Positions 9,693 through 23,100 of a stretch of DNA of 64,000 nt are shown here, one piece after another. Each line of letters opens with the position of its first letter. The stretch's first letter is position 1. The notes below the pieces were generated by a model, which had not been told where the DNA came from, did no database searches, and saw nothing but the letters and a program-made list of their open reading frames with translations. This DNA comes from Branchiostoma floridae (taxonomy: Eukaryota; Chordata; Leptocardii; Amphioxiformes; Branchiostomatidae). Made by a program: the position numbers and the translations under genes. Location of the stretch: assembly GCF_000003815.2 (NCBI RefSeq), contig NC_049987.1:6863331-6927330 (forward strand), read 5' to 3'.

Positions 9693-11218
9693 CCAGACGT
9701 CAGACCTCCCCGGGGTGTGGTTATAATCCTGTAGGTCAAACAGGCGAGCTCATGTCTAAATAACACGAACAAACAGCAGCACGGCCCCGAGCTGGGGGAT
9801 CTAAGCGCGCGGGGTAACCTTGCTATAAACACCGCCTGGGAGTCGCCACGGGTCCGTTCTAAAACACAACTGTGGGGACCGCGGGCGAGGTGTTCTATTC
9901 TCACCCACCGGCCCGCACCGCTTAGCTATAATCTCACGTCTCCTCACACAAAAAAAGTAAATTCCACCAAGTTTAGGATTTCTTCCAACTAAGTCGGCGT
10001 AGACAAGGGTTTCCTCCCCTCCCAACGGTTATCCGATTATAACTCAATTACGGCATTATCGCTCCGTGGGACTGAATCCGCCAGCGGGGCCAGGTAAGAA
10101 ACCCGGGCCGTGTTTACTCTACTCTCCACCGCTGCAGTCTCCGATTGTTTCCTGCGCACCTCGCGGTGCTAATCCCTCCCCACACAGCGCTGAAGACCTC
10201 GGCAAACACGCGTAAGCAGATTGGAACAGACCTTCACTTTTCAGGACCCCACATTCCCACGCGCTCCGCCCCAGTTCGACCAACTAAGATGCTTACACGG
10301 TAGATTTCACTACCTGCTCAAGGAGGGGCGACTTTTAATTGAATTATCGACCAAACGACTTGTGGATCTCCGATCTTTTCTTCTCCTCCTTCTTCAGAAC
10401 AGGATGCTTCGGAGTTTGTTCTAAGTGGATTAAGTTGTTGAGAAGACCTGTTGGAAAGTTTCGTGTTCTCGTTGTTTTTCAAATTGCAACATTTATGAAC
10501 ATTACATGATAGGGACTCACTCAAGTCATTGACTTATTTTCCTGGCATATCAAAACAAAGGACAATACATAAATACAGAACGAGCTAAGCAACTTATGCA
10601 AATATGAAATAAGAGCTAGCTACGAAATGAACAAAGGTTTTCTAGTCCATTGAAACTGATAGGGATGTTAAGAAACTAGTTATTACGAAAGCTTTTAGTA
10701 TCTGTCAAAATGTTTCCGTATAAAGTAAGTATTGTTTGCAGTGGAAATAAAAGAAGATCCTCTTAGAAGTAGATGTAGAAATAGATGTGATAAAGTATTA
10801 TGTGACACGTTATTGACATTTGTGACGTGAGTTGAGGGTAAAACACCGCACCACCACCTGTGAACCCGTGGGTTTGTGTGAACACGTGGCACCGCACAGG
10901 GCAAACTCACTTTCATTCAGTCAAGCACGTCTGCAAACCTTTCTCCTGTTGGGTTTTGTGCTTCTAACGGGTGTTGATAAAGGACATGTCGGAGTTTGAA
11001 ATACCTGCTGACGTACATATGCATGTGCATACCTGCTGAGAAATGTCAAACTTAAGCTTTCAGACACATATTATAATGACCGGTGGCGTTCGCATAGGAG
11101 GTGCACTACAGATGTTCAATTTTACCCGTTTTTTCCCTAAGATTTCTTAGGTTCCAAATTGGTATTATATCAAAGATGGTGATTTCTGTTACCTCATTTG
11201 TTTTATTCGTTCACAAGA
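9693..11218. other. Non-coding stretch, no gene recognised
   Basis: I find no exon, RNA gene or transposon. An isolated CAGGTAAG lies at 10091 in GC-rich sequence. A developmental-gene flank would be expected to hold enhancers, but nothing in the sequence alone proves that. Confidence 0.4.
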
Positions 11219-11250
11219 TGAACTAACGAACGAACGAACGAATGAATTAA
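11219..11250. repeat. Imperfect (GAAC)n/(GAAT)n microsatellite
   Basis: AACGAACGAACGAATGAATT-type tetranucleotide repeat, about 30 bp. Confidence 0.75.
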
Positions 11251-11350
11251 TGAAACCCGTAGAAACGACAAAACTCCTATGCTATCGACATATCCTTTTG
11301 CCACACATGTCCAGGTTGTTATCATCAGCAGGTATACAAACAAAATGTAC

Positions 11351-11500
11351 TTTTAAAGAGCATTTGCAGATAGATGTGCAAAGTTAGGTGTGACAGGTCG
11401 TTTAGTGTAATATAACCAGCTGCTGGCGCGCCGCGTGCCTGCGAAACTAGTGTGTTACACCGAAGGGTGGCTATACCGGCTATGAAGATACAGATACAGG
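11351..11500 (+). mobile_element. 5'-truncated non-LTR retrotransposon 3' end
   Basis: Starting with TTTTAAAGAG and GCAGATAGATGTGCAAAG, this matches the last coding codons and the 3' UTR of the longer copy at 51165-51890. It includes ATATAACCAGCTGCTG, the TGTGTTAC box, and a TATACCGGCTAT tail followed by GATACAGATACAG simple repeats. About 150 bp survive, and the coding part is too short and broken to function. Confidence 0.75.
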
Positions 11501-14045
11501 TGTGTTACGATTGTTTTTTTTTTACTATCTTGAGAACAATGAAAACCCAGTCTTAAGACACCGGTCTGTCCTAGTGTAGATAAACGAAAGGATCGATGGC
11601 TGATATAAAGACCATTTGCCAGTCCGTCCGTATCATAGCACATCTCTTCTTTTGTCCTTTTTAAGACTTCTCTGTTTTTTCCAGCGTGAAAAGGCGCGGA
11701 TTAATCCCGGTTCGTTGGTATCACTCCGCCCGAGCGGGTCTATTGAACGGGAGATAGTTCCCATTTCCACTATGGACGGCGATCGCGCTGCGCTCTCACT
11801 GCGACCTAAATAGGATATGTGTAACCTCCGCTTTCATACTGGTTATATCATACAAACCGTAAAAGTGTGACTGAGAAAACAACAAAACACACAAAGTATA
11901 AAAAGTTTCGTTTCTTTTCTCTATAATTCGTTGAGCGATATGTCAAATTTTAGGTCGCAGAAAGAACGCGGCGAGATCTAGTGGAAAGGTGGTATTAGTC
12001 CGGAGGTGGACCGGTTAACGCGTTCCCGTTTCCATAACTCCCACTGTGTGTTTGTGAAATCTTACCGTAATCTTATAATGGCGTCATGAATTCTTAAGGA
12101 TCAGGGCTTGTCTCGTCTTGTCATCCATCCGTGTAACAGTAAGACGGGAGAGGTGGGGATATATAATAACCACAATGGCAGAAAAACAACGCATGGACTT
12201 ATACACATCGCACGGGTCTTAGTTAAACAGAAAAACCTACAGATGGCATGAAGAAGAAGGTCCATTTATTGCTGTCAGTAAAACTGCTTGTTCGTTTCAC
12301 AAAGTTATTTGCTCTTTTATGTTGCTTGGTTGTCAAACAACCCTGGAATTAGAAATATTCATATATTTCAAATCGTATACAAACACACCTATTGTAGGGT
12401 TGAATTGCAACACACATTAAAAACTGGTTTAACTTTGCTCAACGTTTAATAAATCTGTTTAATTGTTCCTCCATTCTTATAGGTACAACCAATAGGCTGT
12501 TGAATGTGAAGTAACTTTGTATTTAAATGAAATTTTGATAAAAAGTCTCGGGAATAAGTTTTCGATTTCTTTGTCTCGAATAGTGAAACCATGTCATCTT
12601 TACAAGAGCTTTCTCTTAAAGTACTGCCCAACCTTAAACAGAGCAAAATGAAGGTAAAAGTAAAGGCACGTGTGCGCAAACGTGCAGAAAAAAAAACGAC
12701 AATGGAACCGTGACTGGAAATGAACATTAGAATGATTGTTGAAAAGAGAACAAAACGATGAAGAAGACTCTAGACAAATTACGAAAAAGGGATATATCTG
12801 AATATCCCAAACTGACCTTCTCTCACGGCCCTGCAAATCTCCGCGGAAACAACCTGTGTTCTCCCCAACCCGCACTTCCCCCGTTCTGGTGCATTTAGCG
12901 CGCTTCCTTCGCTACTTTTCTGTCTGTTTGGCTCCGCTAATTCCTACCTGGCCCAAATTGAAGAGGTTTTGTCCCCAACACCAGCAGATATTCCCCGTGG
13001 CGGACTCCGGGCACGTTCCCCCGACGCGCTGCATGCCAATGCCGGCCCGGCCCGCTCGTGTTGTCTCAGCGCCCGTTGTTCCCCGGCCCGGCGCGTGTCC
13101 GCAGCGCGGTCCGGCGGCTTCTCCCTGACCCGTGCCCGAGCATGACTGTTGCCTGCTGCCCGACCGTGTAGCCGGGCTCGGGACGGAAGAAAGGGATAAC
13201 ACAACAACACGGATCGGCCGGAGCTGGAAACGTCAAATCCGGCCGATTTCACGGAATTTCGTTCTCCGTGGGAGGGTGAGAATCTGGGGTAGGACAAACT
13301 TAAGACTCCTCGAGGACACCTTGGAAAATTTTCTAGTAAAACAGCGTCTTTCTTAAATCCAAACTTACCAAAAACTGTTTTCCCAGAAAAGTGTAATGCT
13401 GGCACAAAAAGGGGGAAGAAGAAAGTAAGCTGACAAAGGTCTGAGTCCTCAATTCAAGGCTGAGGACAAATCGTCCTTCTAGAAGGTTTGACAGTTGACA
13501 GCACCAAGGTCTCACAAAGTACAAACGAAAACAAAAACAAACCAGGTTGGTGAGGAAGAACAGAAAGTGACGTTTCTGCTGAAAAATAATGGATTGTTCT
13601 GCCCTTGTTTTATACATCTTGTTGGCGATTGTGTAGATGCGGGTAGAAAAATATAGTTTTGTTTCGGAGAGCAAAACAAACAAACAGTATGTGAAAATCT
13701 CAACGATGAAAACGGCAAAGAACGGTCGAATAACAACACAAGGTCCACGACAAAACGTCTTGTTCGTGCATGCGTTTGGATCTTTTGGAGAAAATCTTAG
13801 ATTATAGCAGAACAACAGCACGGAACCCTCGTGGAAGCACTGTCTGTGTCTCTAGAAAAATTGAAGACGCCTTTACCGAACACAACAGGCCTTTCACGAC
13901 TTCTTGAAGGCGCGCGACGCTCTATTTCTCCTGCATGGCTCTAAAACATCAGAGGGAAACCATCGTAAACTCTGCTTCCTGCCGGCTATATAAGACAGGA
14001 TATTGCTAAACACGCCAGGCTAGGGAGGAGGTGGTCCGTTTCTCT
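11501..14045. other. Non-coding stretch with a CpG-rich segment at ~12990-13190
   Basis: No coding exon is convincing. About 200 bp around 12990-13190 are strongly GC- and CpG-rich compared with the AT-rich surroundings. That is what an unmethylated promoter or a GC-rich first exon would look like. Open frames there are arginine/alanine-rich translations of GC-rich DNA with no domain I recognise. Confidence 0.35.
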
Positions 14046-14280
14046 TTCTCTATCTCTACCTATATAGCCGGTATAACTGCCCTTTAGTGTAACACACCAC
14101 CTTGTGTATCTGTACATCAGGTATAACCGCCCTTCGGCGTAACACACCAGCTTCGCAGGCGCGGGCGCGGCAGCAACTGGTTATATTTCATTGAACAACC
14201 TGTCACACATAACCCTCATTTATCTAAATGTAAGTGTTCTTCAAAGCTATCTAGTGACGATGTCGCTACTAGTGCTATGA
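14046..14280 (-). mobile_element. 5'-truncated non-LTR retrotransposon 3' end, duplicated tail
   Basis: Reading the minus strand, this is the same 3' end as at 51165-51890, with the terminal coding and 3' UTR sequence heavily mutated. The tail segment (TATATAGCCGGTATAAC ... GTAACACACCA in plus orientation) occurs twice in tandem, at about 14060 and 14125, so the UTR end was duplicated after or during insertion. Confidence 0.7.
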
Positions 14281-14412
14281 CAGTTCTCAGGTAGTGTTAA
14301 GAGGTATCTTGGGAAGCCGCCAATGTCGAGAAATTAAAAGAAAATATCAAGATATGGCCCTGAAATAAAAACCGAACGAAAAGCACCTTAACTTGTTTTC
14401 ATCTTCAACTCT

Positions 14413-14547
14413 TCTACCCAAGAATCCAGATTTTCTATCTAATTTTCAATAACTTTTCCATTGTTCTACCCAAGAATCCAGATTTTCTATCTAATTTTCA
14501 ATAACTTTTCCATTGTTCTACCCAAGAATCCAGATTTTCTATCTAAT
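14413..14547. repeat. Near-perfect 52-bp tandem repeat, 2.6 copies
   Basis: The unit starting TCTACCCAAGAATCCAG recurs at 14413, 14465 and 14517, with no differences that I can see over the compared length. The identity suggests very recent duplication, or an assembly artefact. Confidence 0.9.
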
Positions 14548-16221
14548 TTTTTTAAAGATCTGTTTAATTTTTGTGATAAAGAAGAACCATTCAAAAAGTC
14601 CCCAAAGTAATACGAGCTCAGTCAGCAGCTTTCAATGTATAACAAACGTATTAAGTATTGTACAGAGTATTTCTAAAAGTTCATTTCTATGCAGTTGAAT
14701 ATAGCAATTATCTTACAGGTACGGCATCAACTTTTTTGAAACATAACTGCCATAACTTGATATCCATGGGAAAATTTGGAACCTTTCTTATTAAGTATTC
14801 TGCAAGTACCGCACTTTTGATTGATAAATCATTCTCCGTGCTCAATTATCCAAAAAGAGCGGGTTTAGTTGGAGACTCTCACCGAATCGATGTAGAAGAC
14901 TCCATCAAGATCAAGAACTCTTCTTGAACGATTTTTCTATTCATTAAGAAACTCCGACGCTAAGTCAAGCCCCAATACCGGTACTAGGGCGGGAAAATAC
15001 CTTTCAGACCAGAGAAACGCAAGTCTGGGGGAATTGTTTCTTTCAAGATCAAAAAGCTATACTCTTACACACTTGTAGTACATGACATTGTTCTGTCCAC
15101 AAGGTCCCCACGCCTGGAGTCGTGACGGTTGTCTTGTGAGGAGTCTTGTGAGACGTTGGCGTTAGTCCCGCCTTGTGCGGAGGTAAGAAGGCGCAGGACA
15201 GGTGTGCGCCACAGGTAGGTCTATCTCCTTAAGGTCCAGGCGGGCTGAATGAGCCACAGGTAAAGTTTCCCCAGGTAAGCCGAACGAAAAGTACCGAAGT
15301 GCTCTCGACAGTGGAACGGAAAAGCCTTCACAGATCGGTCCCCTGCACCAACCGTTCAATCGTAACGTTTCAATAGATGATAGAAGCTATCGGAATGCCC
15401 GTTTCACTCAGATACCATCTACACATTTCATTATGAGTCATTTTTAATCGTTACGGGCCACTTTGAACCGTTGATTACTGAATGCGGTAAGAATGTGGTG
15501 GCAATAAGTGCTAACATTTTGGCGAGCACATAGTTACTTTCAGTTTATTAGGCTACCATACTGAAACGTTGAAACTATCGCTATTTTCGTCAAATGAAAT
15601 CTATGCATGGGACCATCTGGAATCGTTGATTATTGGAATACGATGGAAATTAACTTTCACGCGCCATTTTGGTTCGTTGATGACAAATAGAACGAAAACT
15701 TGTGTTACTAATTACACAGAGTTTTATGAGTGTCCCGTCAAAACGATTGAACAGATGATAACAAGACATCTAAAACGTACTGTCGGTATGCACGTTTTTG
15801 TTAGATAGAATGAGTACTCATTTCTCAAGCTGTTTTTAATCATTGATTTTCCTCGTAAGGTATTAAAAAGACGGGAATTGGCGACTACGATTGGCACTCT
15901 GGAAAGCACCGAATATCGCGCACAAAATCACTTGCAGTTAATTGACCGTTTAACGTGTAACTAGCCCATCGGTAATAAGTGTCACATACGAAAGTTGCCC
16001 AGCATTACTGCAGATATGGGGGGGGGGGGGTTCTTTCAAGATTTTCCAACCAATCCAACGGAAGTGTAGACTTTTATAGTATATTTACTGCCCTTATAGT
16101 TTGCAGTTTACCGCTGGAGTAGGAAAACGTTTTTGCAGCCAATCAAAACGGAATTGTACACTTTTATAGCATATTTACCTTCCTTTCAGTTCAAGTTTAA
16201 ATAATCCACCGGCACCAATTC
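14548..16221. other. Non-coding stretch, no gene recognised
   Basis: The only notable item is a 13-base G run at 16018-16030. CAGGT-rich sequence near 15205-15285 recalls the 8.5-9.7 kb minisatellite but is not an array. Confidence 0.4.
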
Positions 16222-16655
16222 TGTATCTATATCTGTATCTATATAGCCGGTATAACCGCCGTTCGGCGTAACACACCAGCTTCGCAAGCACGCGGCGCGG
16301 CAGCAGCTGGTTATATTACACCGAACGACTCATTACACCTACCTTTTGCACATCTATCTGCAAGCGTTCTTTAAAACTATCCAGAGAAGATGCCCCTACT
16401 GTACTTGGTGATAACAAATTCCACTCTACGATAGTTCTGGGAAAGTACGAATTTTTGAACACATCAATCCTAGGTTGGTAACTCTGGTATTTGAATGCAT
16501 GACTGTTTCTTGTTCTTTTTTGAGCTGGTATTAGATACTTATCAGTTGGTACGTCCACCAGTTTATTGGTCATTTTGTACATCATGGAAAGTCTGGACAT
16601 TTTCCTTCTATATTCAAGTGACATCCACTGCAAATCTGTTTTCATTTTGGTAACA
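16222..16655 (-). mobile_element. Non-LTR retrotransposon 3' part with a partly open C-terminal frame
   Basis: The minus-strand frame 16316-16645 (109 aa) is a close relative of the C-terminal end of the 51165-51890 copy, sharing [29 protein letters not shown] and [16 protein letters not shown]. It is followed by the common 3' UTR and a TATATAGATACAG-type tail. The rest of the reverse transcriptase is absent, so it is a dead, 5'-truncated insertion. Confidence 0.88.
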
Positions 16656-19600
16656 CGACATCAACCAAAAATTCTCTCATAGGAAAGTCCAACATTACGG
16701 CTGAATTAAGGAAACGTTTTTCATGTGTTTGCAGTCGAGCAAAACGGAAATTGTAGAGTTTTATAACGTATTTACTACCATTATTAACAGCTCCATTTTT
16801 GGTTGATTCCATGTTTAGTGCTGCGCGATCACCACTTCAGAAATAAACCTTCACGAATCAAGATCTGTAATGGCGGAAAAGTCTCACTTCTTTTGGCTTC
16901 ATTATGTGATAGATAAGATCAATTAAGATTCAAAGCTGTGAAGGAACATGGCTAATTTTAACTCTCTATCAGAAGTGGTTACAGGGCTAAACAATCCCTC
17001 TACTTGTATTTAGGAAGTCGTGAATATTTATCAAACTTGTTGACCCGAAAGAGCGACAACTCAAGACGGGCCGGCGCACGAACCCGCGGTTAGATCTGTT
17101 CTGCCGTCCCGACTGTCTGACAAGTGTCCTTCAGGGCGCCGGTGGAACACTTCCCGGCCGTGTCACTGTCTAACTCCCGGTGAAGACGGCAGGGAGAGAC
17201 ACTTGAGAGGCGGGGACTGACTAGTGGGGTATTCAATACACCTGCAATAGCCGGGAACGGGAGGGGTGGCATTCTCAAGCAAAGGTGAACTGTAACGTCC
17301 GACACTATTACTTCAAAATAATTTTACCAACACATATGAACTTTCAAGTCACGACTAGGAGGAAGCCAGGCTAACCGGTAGGTTTCCCTTTGATAGCTAA
17401 TAATATGAAAATGCAAAGTGTAAGCTTCCAGCATTGTAGTAACTATTGTAACCGCAATAGAGTTGGTTTCCCAATTTATGGAATCGTTGAAAATTCTATC
17501 AAGACTTAAGAAAGTCTACATGGAAGTTTGCCTGGACCTTGACTACAATTCACCAGAACATATCTTAATTGATCTCGAGTGAAGAAGCTATATTCATAAT
17601 GTACCACGTTACTGTAGAGAAAGTACATGCAGGTACACGAAGTCGCAATCTCAGTTACAACCGGCACACACAAGAAAAAGAAGAGGAGATAGAAATGAAA
17701 ATAAGTATGCAAAAGTGTGAATCATACGGTTAAGACTTCAACTTAGATATCTACTTAAAGAAAATGTACCTGAGTACATAATGCATCAAATGATTTTTGT
17801 CTTTTATGTAATCTGGTAACAATGAGTTCGTAAAACTCAAATACAAAGAACACGCTTTAAGTAAAAGAGTATAAGATAAAGGGTAGTTTCCACAAAACTC
17901 CTTACCTTATTGCATCCAGTATGGCGAAAACTGTCAGTTGCTTCGGAATGTCTCAGGCGTTTCTACTGAGGAAGTCAGTAGTCCTCGCAGTCTGCAAGAA
18001 GGAAGACAACATTTACTATATTGGGAAAACTCTAGTCTTCCCTAAGACTTAAGAAAACGGAGAAGCTGCCTGGGCTAAAAAGCAAGTTGTCCGTTCTACC
18101 GTCCGGACAGCCCGTACCTGTGACACCAGAGCCCGGTGTGTTCAGACAGTGCGTAGTACGTCCATTAGGGACGGGTAATACCAGGTTTACATCTCACCAG
18201 GGGATCAGTCCCTTCCCGACAGGCTCTGCATACTTAGGCTCAACCAAACTAACTGCACTGGATATAGAGAGAATAATTTGCCAGAGGAATTTGGCCACTA
18301 TAGGGTAACATTTGCCAACGCAGGTATGATACCCTTCCCTCGGACTGACTCACCTGGCCAATTTTAGTCCACTTTTTGGCGAGTCCTACTTTCCGCACCT
18401 CCGTAGGAAGGCCTGGTGGAGGCTAGTGCGTACTGAGCCCCATACAGGCGCGGACGGATCGCGGATTAATAAAACTAACGCAGATCGCCCTGATACAGTT
18501 CGGGTAATGTCTGTGTGAAAAGACGTACAAATGAGCAGATTTTGGCGAGGATTTTACCCGACCCGTCGTTATGGAGATGTATTTCTTAAGTAAAGTCTTG
18601 AGTAAACACGTGAATAAACGACGCGTATTGTTCTTCAGACGTTGTTGAACAAAGGAAATAAACCCCAAACCTCCCGTACCAACATCAGATCGTCTTAAGT
18701 TTTCTCCAACTCATCTTCGTGCGTCTCCCTTAGTCCTTAAAGAGGCAGAAAACTTTTCCTTAAAGCCGTCAAGTGGCAACTTTAACCTCCTAACATTTCC
18801 GTGGATTTCCCAGCCGTATTAGGAAATTATGATCGGGATTTCCGTGACGTGCCGTGAAGGTTTATCAGCAGAAGTTCGAGACCCCGGCCCGCACCCAAAT
18901 CCTCCCGCCATGAAAACACTCTAATCTCCCTTTTAATAATAATACCATAATGTTTTCAAAGGTCACGTTACCGGGAAATAATACCCCCACCATAATTCGA
19001 TCACCCCAAATCCTCGTTCAAGACTCTCTAGCGATCGGTTCCCCTGATACTACCATTACCTCTCTCCTGATGCCGATATTATAGTACAGGAAAGCTGGCT
19101 TACCAATAAAACCGAGCGGTGACCATGTTTTCCGAATCCTGGAGACTCTCTAGTCTTGTCCCAACGTTCACGAACTTAACGGAAAAAAAACGTGCGAGGT
19201 TAGACCGACCAGCAGCGTGTTTGAGTCAAAGCAATTGAAGCCGGGGTTTTTGTTTGCGATGAAAACTTGTTGGGTTGCGTTTCTTTGTGGTGAGTCGCTA
19301 TTGGTCTGCGGTCTATGGGCGGGTGGAGTGCCCGGGACCACTGAGTACTCAATAGACCAGCACGTACACATATGCCCGTACCGTATTCAACCCAACCTTT
19401 CGTACTATATGGTCAACCTGCCTCAGAATAACGTTTTTTTAATGATATCTCTTTGGGCACAACTATATACGGGATATATCAATCTTATATACGCAAACGT
19501 GATCTTATTGGCTTACGTTCCGGTGATTTGCCCAATAGACCACGCATCCGAGTGAGCGCTTTTTGAAGGAACGGCAAGAAAAACAAATTCAGAGAAGGGT

Positions 19601-19949
19601 CCTCCAGAAATGCACTTCTTGATGAAACGTCTTCAAAGGAAACATGCGGCGTTCGGCAGGAGATCTTAGAGAACTTCTGCGACTGTTTGTCTTGTTCCTG
19701 TAAGAAACTCTGCGACTGTTGGTTTTGCTGCTTTCATACCTGACGGCGAGTTTATAAGATTGTCGAGTCAAATCTTATACTTAGCTACGGGATGTGGTCA
19801 AACGCACCTGTCGAACTTACAACAACTCAACAAAAAGTTGTTTTTGCGTTGAAGTTGCCTAAAGATACATTCTTAGCACAGGGAAAATCAATATCTTTCG
19901 TACACATTACTGTGCTTTATAACATGTGCATCTGATAACTCAAATATGG
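16656..19949. other. Non-coding stretch, no gene recognised
   Basis: No exon or RNA gene is supported. A 112-aa open frame at 19217-19555 overlaps GC-box and CCAAT-like motifs arranged partly in inverted fashion (GCTATTGGTCTG near 19300, CCCAATAGACCA near 19530). I do not regard it as a gene. Confidence 0.4.
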
Positions 19950-20161
19950 TACTGTAAATGCAGAAATGTTCGCGGTGGATTAATGTTCGCGGTTTTCGCG
20001 GTGACCACTTCACCGCGAATTTAAAACCACCGCGAACATTTTTCTATTATGATATTAGATTGCAGTCTATGGTGTTACCGCGAACTTAAATCCACCGCGA
20101 AAAGTCCTTTTTCCCGCTACCGCGAAATTAAATCCCCGCGAAATTAAAAACATTTACAGTA
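19950..20161. mobile_element. CpG-rich MITE with TACTGTAAATG inverted ends
   Basis: The ends TACTGTAAATG (19950) and CATTTACAGTA (20161) are exact reverse complements. The interior is filled with inverted TTCGCGGT / ACCGCGAA motifs and has no coding capacity. A 212-bp palindromic, non-coding, TIR-bounded unit is the classic form of a miniature inverted-repeat transposable element. Confidence 0.8.
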
Positions 20162-23100
20162 TTTCTGTGGTCTTGTTTATGTCACCTCTCTACTTAAGGT
20201 ACATTCTCTTACAGAATGCTTCTTAACTTGTTCCGAGGAAAAAGAACATCGGCTGAGAGTTTGTTTTTATCACAATGAGTCACAAAGACTGTGTTTCCGT
20301 CATAACACACAAACTATGCAAGCTTTCCGCGCATGAACATGGCCACAAAACATACAAATTAACTAGGGTTCGTAATTCTTCGTATTCTGTAATCTAAATG
20401 TGCTGTTCACCAGACGACGGTGTTGATTTCTATTTGCACATGTAACGTTAGTTCCACGCTCTGCTTCGTTAGTTTTCCGCAGTCTTTGTTCCCTGACTGA
20501 CTATCGGGTAATTTGTTTTAGCAGGTAAAAAGAAAGCCATAATTTCACGGCTGCTTTGCGCGCGCCACGCCTGTCTTACCGCGCTGTGTGTGGTGGCACT
20601 GGAGGTGTGACGTCAAATTCAGACGACAGGTATCGGCGGTTACATCATTTGTTTCAACGTAAATATACTTTTCCTAATGTATAAATCCCAATACATTAAA
20701 ACAGTCTTAAGCTAAGACTTAGCAATGATAACTATACATATAGTGATGTAAAACAGAAAAGAAAGAAATCAAAATGAGAAAACAATGCTTCAAGTTCAAT
20801 TTCGACTGAATACTTTTGAATTTACAACTTTCCCCAGAGGATGTGAAGCATTTTAGGGACTTGTCTATTTGCGTGTCTGTATGCGTATCACTATGTTTGT
20901 CAATCTGTGTGTGTTCTGGTAAAGGATGAGGGGGTGAAGTCTGTCATCTTTGATTAACTACAAACTTCCACATGTAAAATGTACTTACTAAGTTACGTTA
21001 ACGTTACCAGCCCGAGGAGGTCAGAGGTACTTATGTTCTTACGTGTGTCACGCGGACTCCGGATGTATGACTTTATCCGGACTGTTTATAAAAAGTCTTA
21101 ACTCCAAACTTCCAACGGGTGTGGATCAGAAGCAAAATAAATAAAGATGCATTTCTCTTCCCGCAAAAGATGCTTTACCTGTTAGATAAATGTTCCCGTT
21201 GGAGCTCAGGTAGACTTTTCTCTGTCTTGATGTACGTTACCGGGACGCTGGTGTGATCTGTGCGGGATGAGTTGCCCCTCGTGCCGCCAGCTTTGTTCAG
21301 AAGGCCCCCTGCAGACTTAGTCTCCGCCCAGATATCAGTTCACCTGCCGAAACAGCCGAATTAGCGGTGGGCTCGGCTAATGGGATGTGAGATTTACCCG
21401 GTATAAGCCCGGCCCCTCACAGCGACTTAATGCTTTTCAGCACTAATACCCACCGCTCTAAGATTTCGGTAAAGCCCTAACTACCAAATGGGTCCGAAAC
21501 GGGAGCCTTGGTGGGAGGGGGGCTCGAGTTACAGCTGGATCCGACACTTCCTGATTAAAACTATCCACCAAGTCCTGGGTGTTCCAGACCGGGGGTTTAC
21601 CTGGGTCTACCGGGACGTCTATTCTTGCCTGGCCGGGTCAGGCGCAAGGACGCCCGTAAGGTGGAGACAACCCGCCCGGTGGACCCAAACCTGCCGAACT
21701 CAAAGGGAATGGGAGACTTGTGTTGTCTTTAGACAGGTGGAGTCAGGTAGATCACAGGGGAAAGGAAATAAGGATCAAGACAGAATGTTTAGCTCAAGAG
21801 ACAGAAGAAGGTTCCTTAAAGTGTCCGCTAAAGACCTGGTCTCATCTCTTAACACCTGGTAAAAGCACACGTGGCGATCCCGGTATTAAAACTGTCTGCA
21901 GACCAAGAGGAGAAAGAAGTGCGTGTGAGCCGTTATTATGCAGACTTTTCTTACTGATATCCTTGTAGGAGAAGTGGCGACAGCTTAGAGCAGGAGAGAG
22001 CCCGCAAGATTTGGTCAGTTCTTAAAGGAATTAGAGGCGAGCGTTGCTGGTATTAAGATGTAATGGGCGCGTCTCCGTGTGTCACCTGATGAGCGCACAG
22101 ATAACGGGACAAAACGTAAGACCCTCTAATCATCTAATCTGTACCATTATCATGTCATTAGATTCAGGCGCTCGGCTCAACTCGTTCACGTGTTGAAAGC
22201 TGTCCTGGTACAAACAAAGCTGCGAATTCCCGGGTTTTACAGCATGAGGAAGTGTGAAGAACATAAGAACAACATCACAAGGTGCAACTAATAGATGAAA
22301 ATCCGTCTAATTACTGTAAAAGACCATTTTCATCCGATACCATGCACCCTTGTATTAAGTAGATTAGCCTTATAGAACTGTAGTTACGTATCAGCAGATG
22401 CCATATTTTGTACCTTGTACAATTCTTGCGCAATAAAAATTATTTCTAATAGATGGGGTTAAGGAGATTATCTGAAAAAAAAGTAAAACAGAAGAAGACG
22501 CGAAAGAACACGTCACAAGACGTCGACGTTACCTGTATAATTGAAGGTTTGATATGTCCTTCTCCGCAGAAGTTCGATTGGTGACTGAACAACCCACGCC
22601 TCTACACATGGATTAATGCGACTTAAGAACTAATAAGGGCTCGTCTTAAGTAGCGTGGAAATCACAGCCAAGACCAAGAGGCCGTGCTCCTCCCAAAAAC
22701 AACTTCGTCCGCCCTCCCACTTGACTTTCTGTGCCTTTCCTTTCGGGCGTGCGGCGTGGCGCGAGCGCTGGGAACACAGGCGGGTGCCCGGCACTTCTCA
22801 CCCACCCGACTCGCATCGCCACTTCACTCTGAATTACAGTAGGTCATGCCTCAAGATGCCGTCACACTCGTCCTGTACGTTTCATTTGTCTTGCGAATTT
22901 CAGCGTGGATGTGACAGAATCGACCTTTCTCAATGATCTACAACAACTTTTTTTGTCACAAGACAACTTAAGTACGACACGTCTACCACACATCCACGAC
23001 TATTCCAGACTGTTTTTGTCTTAAACCTGTCGTGCGACGAATATGACTGGACCGTTACACCTTTCCCCCTCATGTCGGTTCTCTGTAATTTAATTCAGAC

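Noticed and set aside
8436-9904. Two long minus-strand open frames (257 and 236 codons) encoding LGLTCTVLPGPY-type repeats
   Set aside because: They are translations of the 25-bp minisatellite. The composition and periodicity come from the array, and there is no domain or splice context.
19217-19555. 112-codon plus-strand frame with hydrophobic stretches
   Set aside because: No family resemblance. It overlaps promoter-like motifs with partial inverted repetition and is better left as non-coding.
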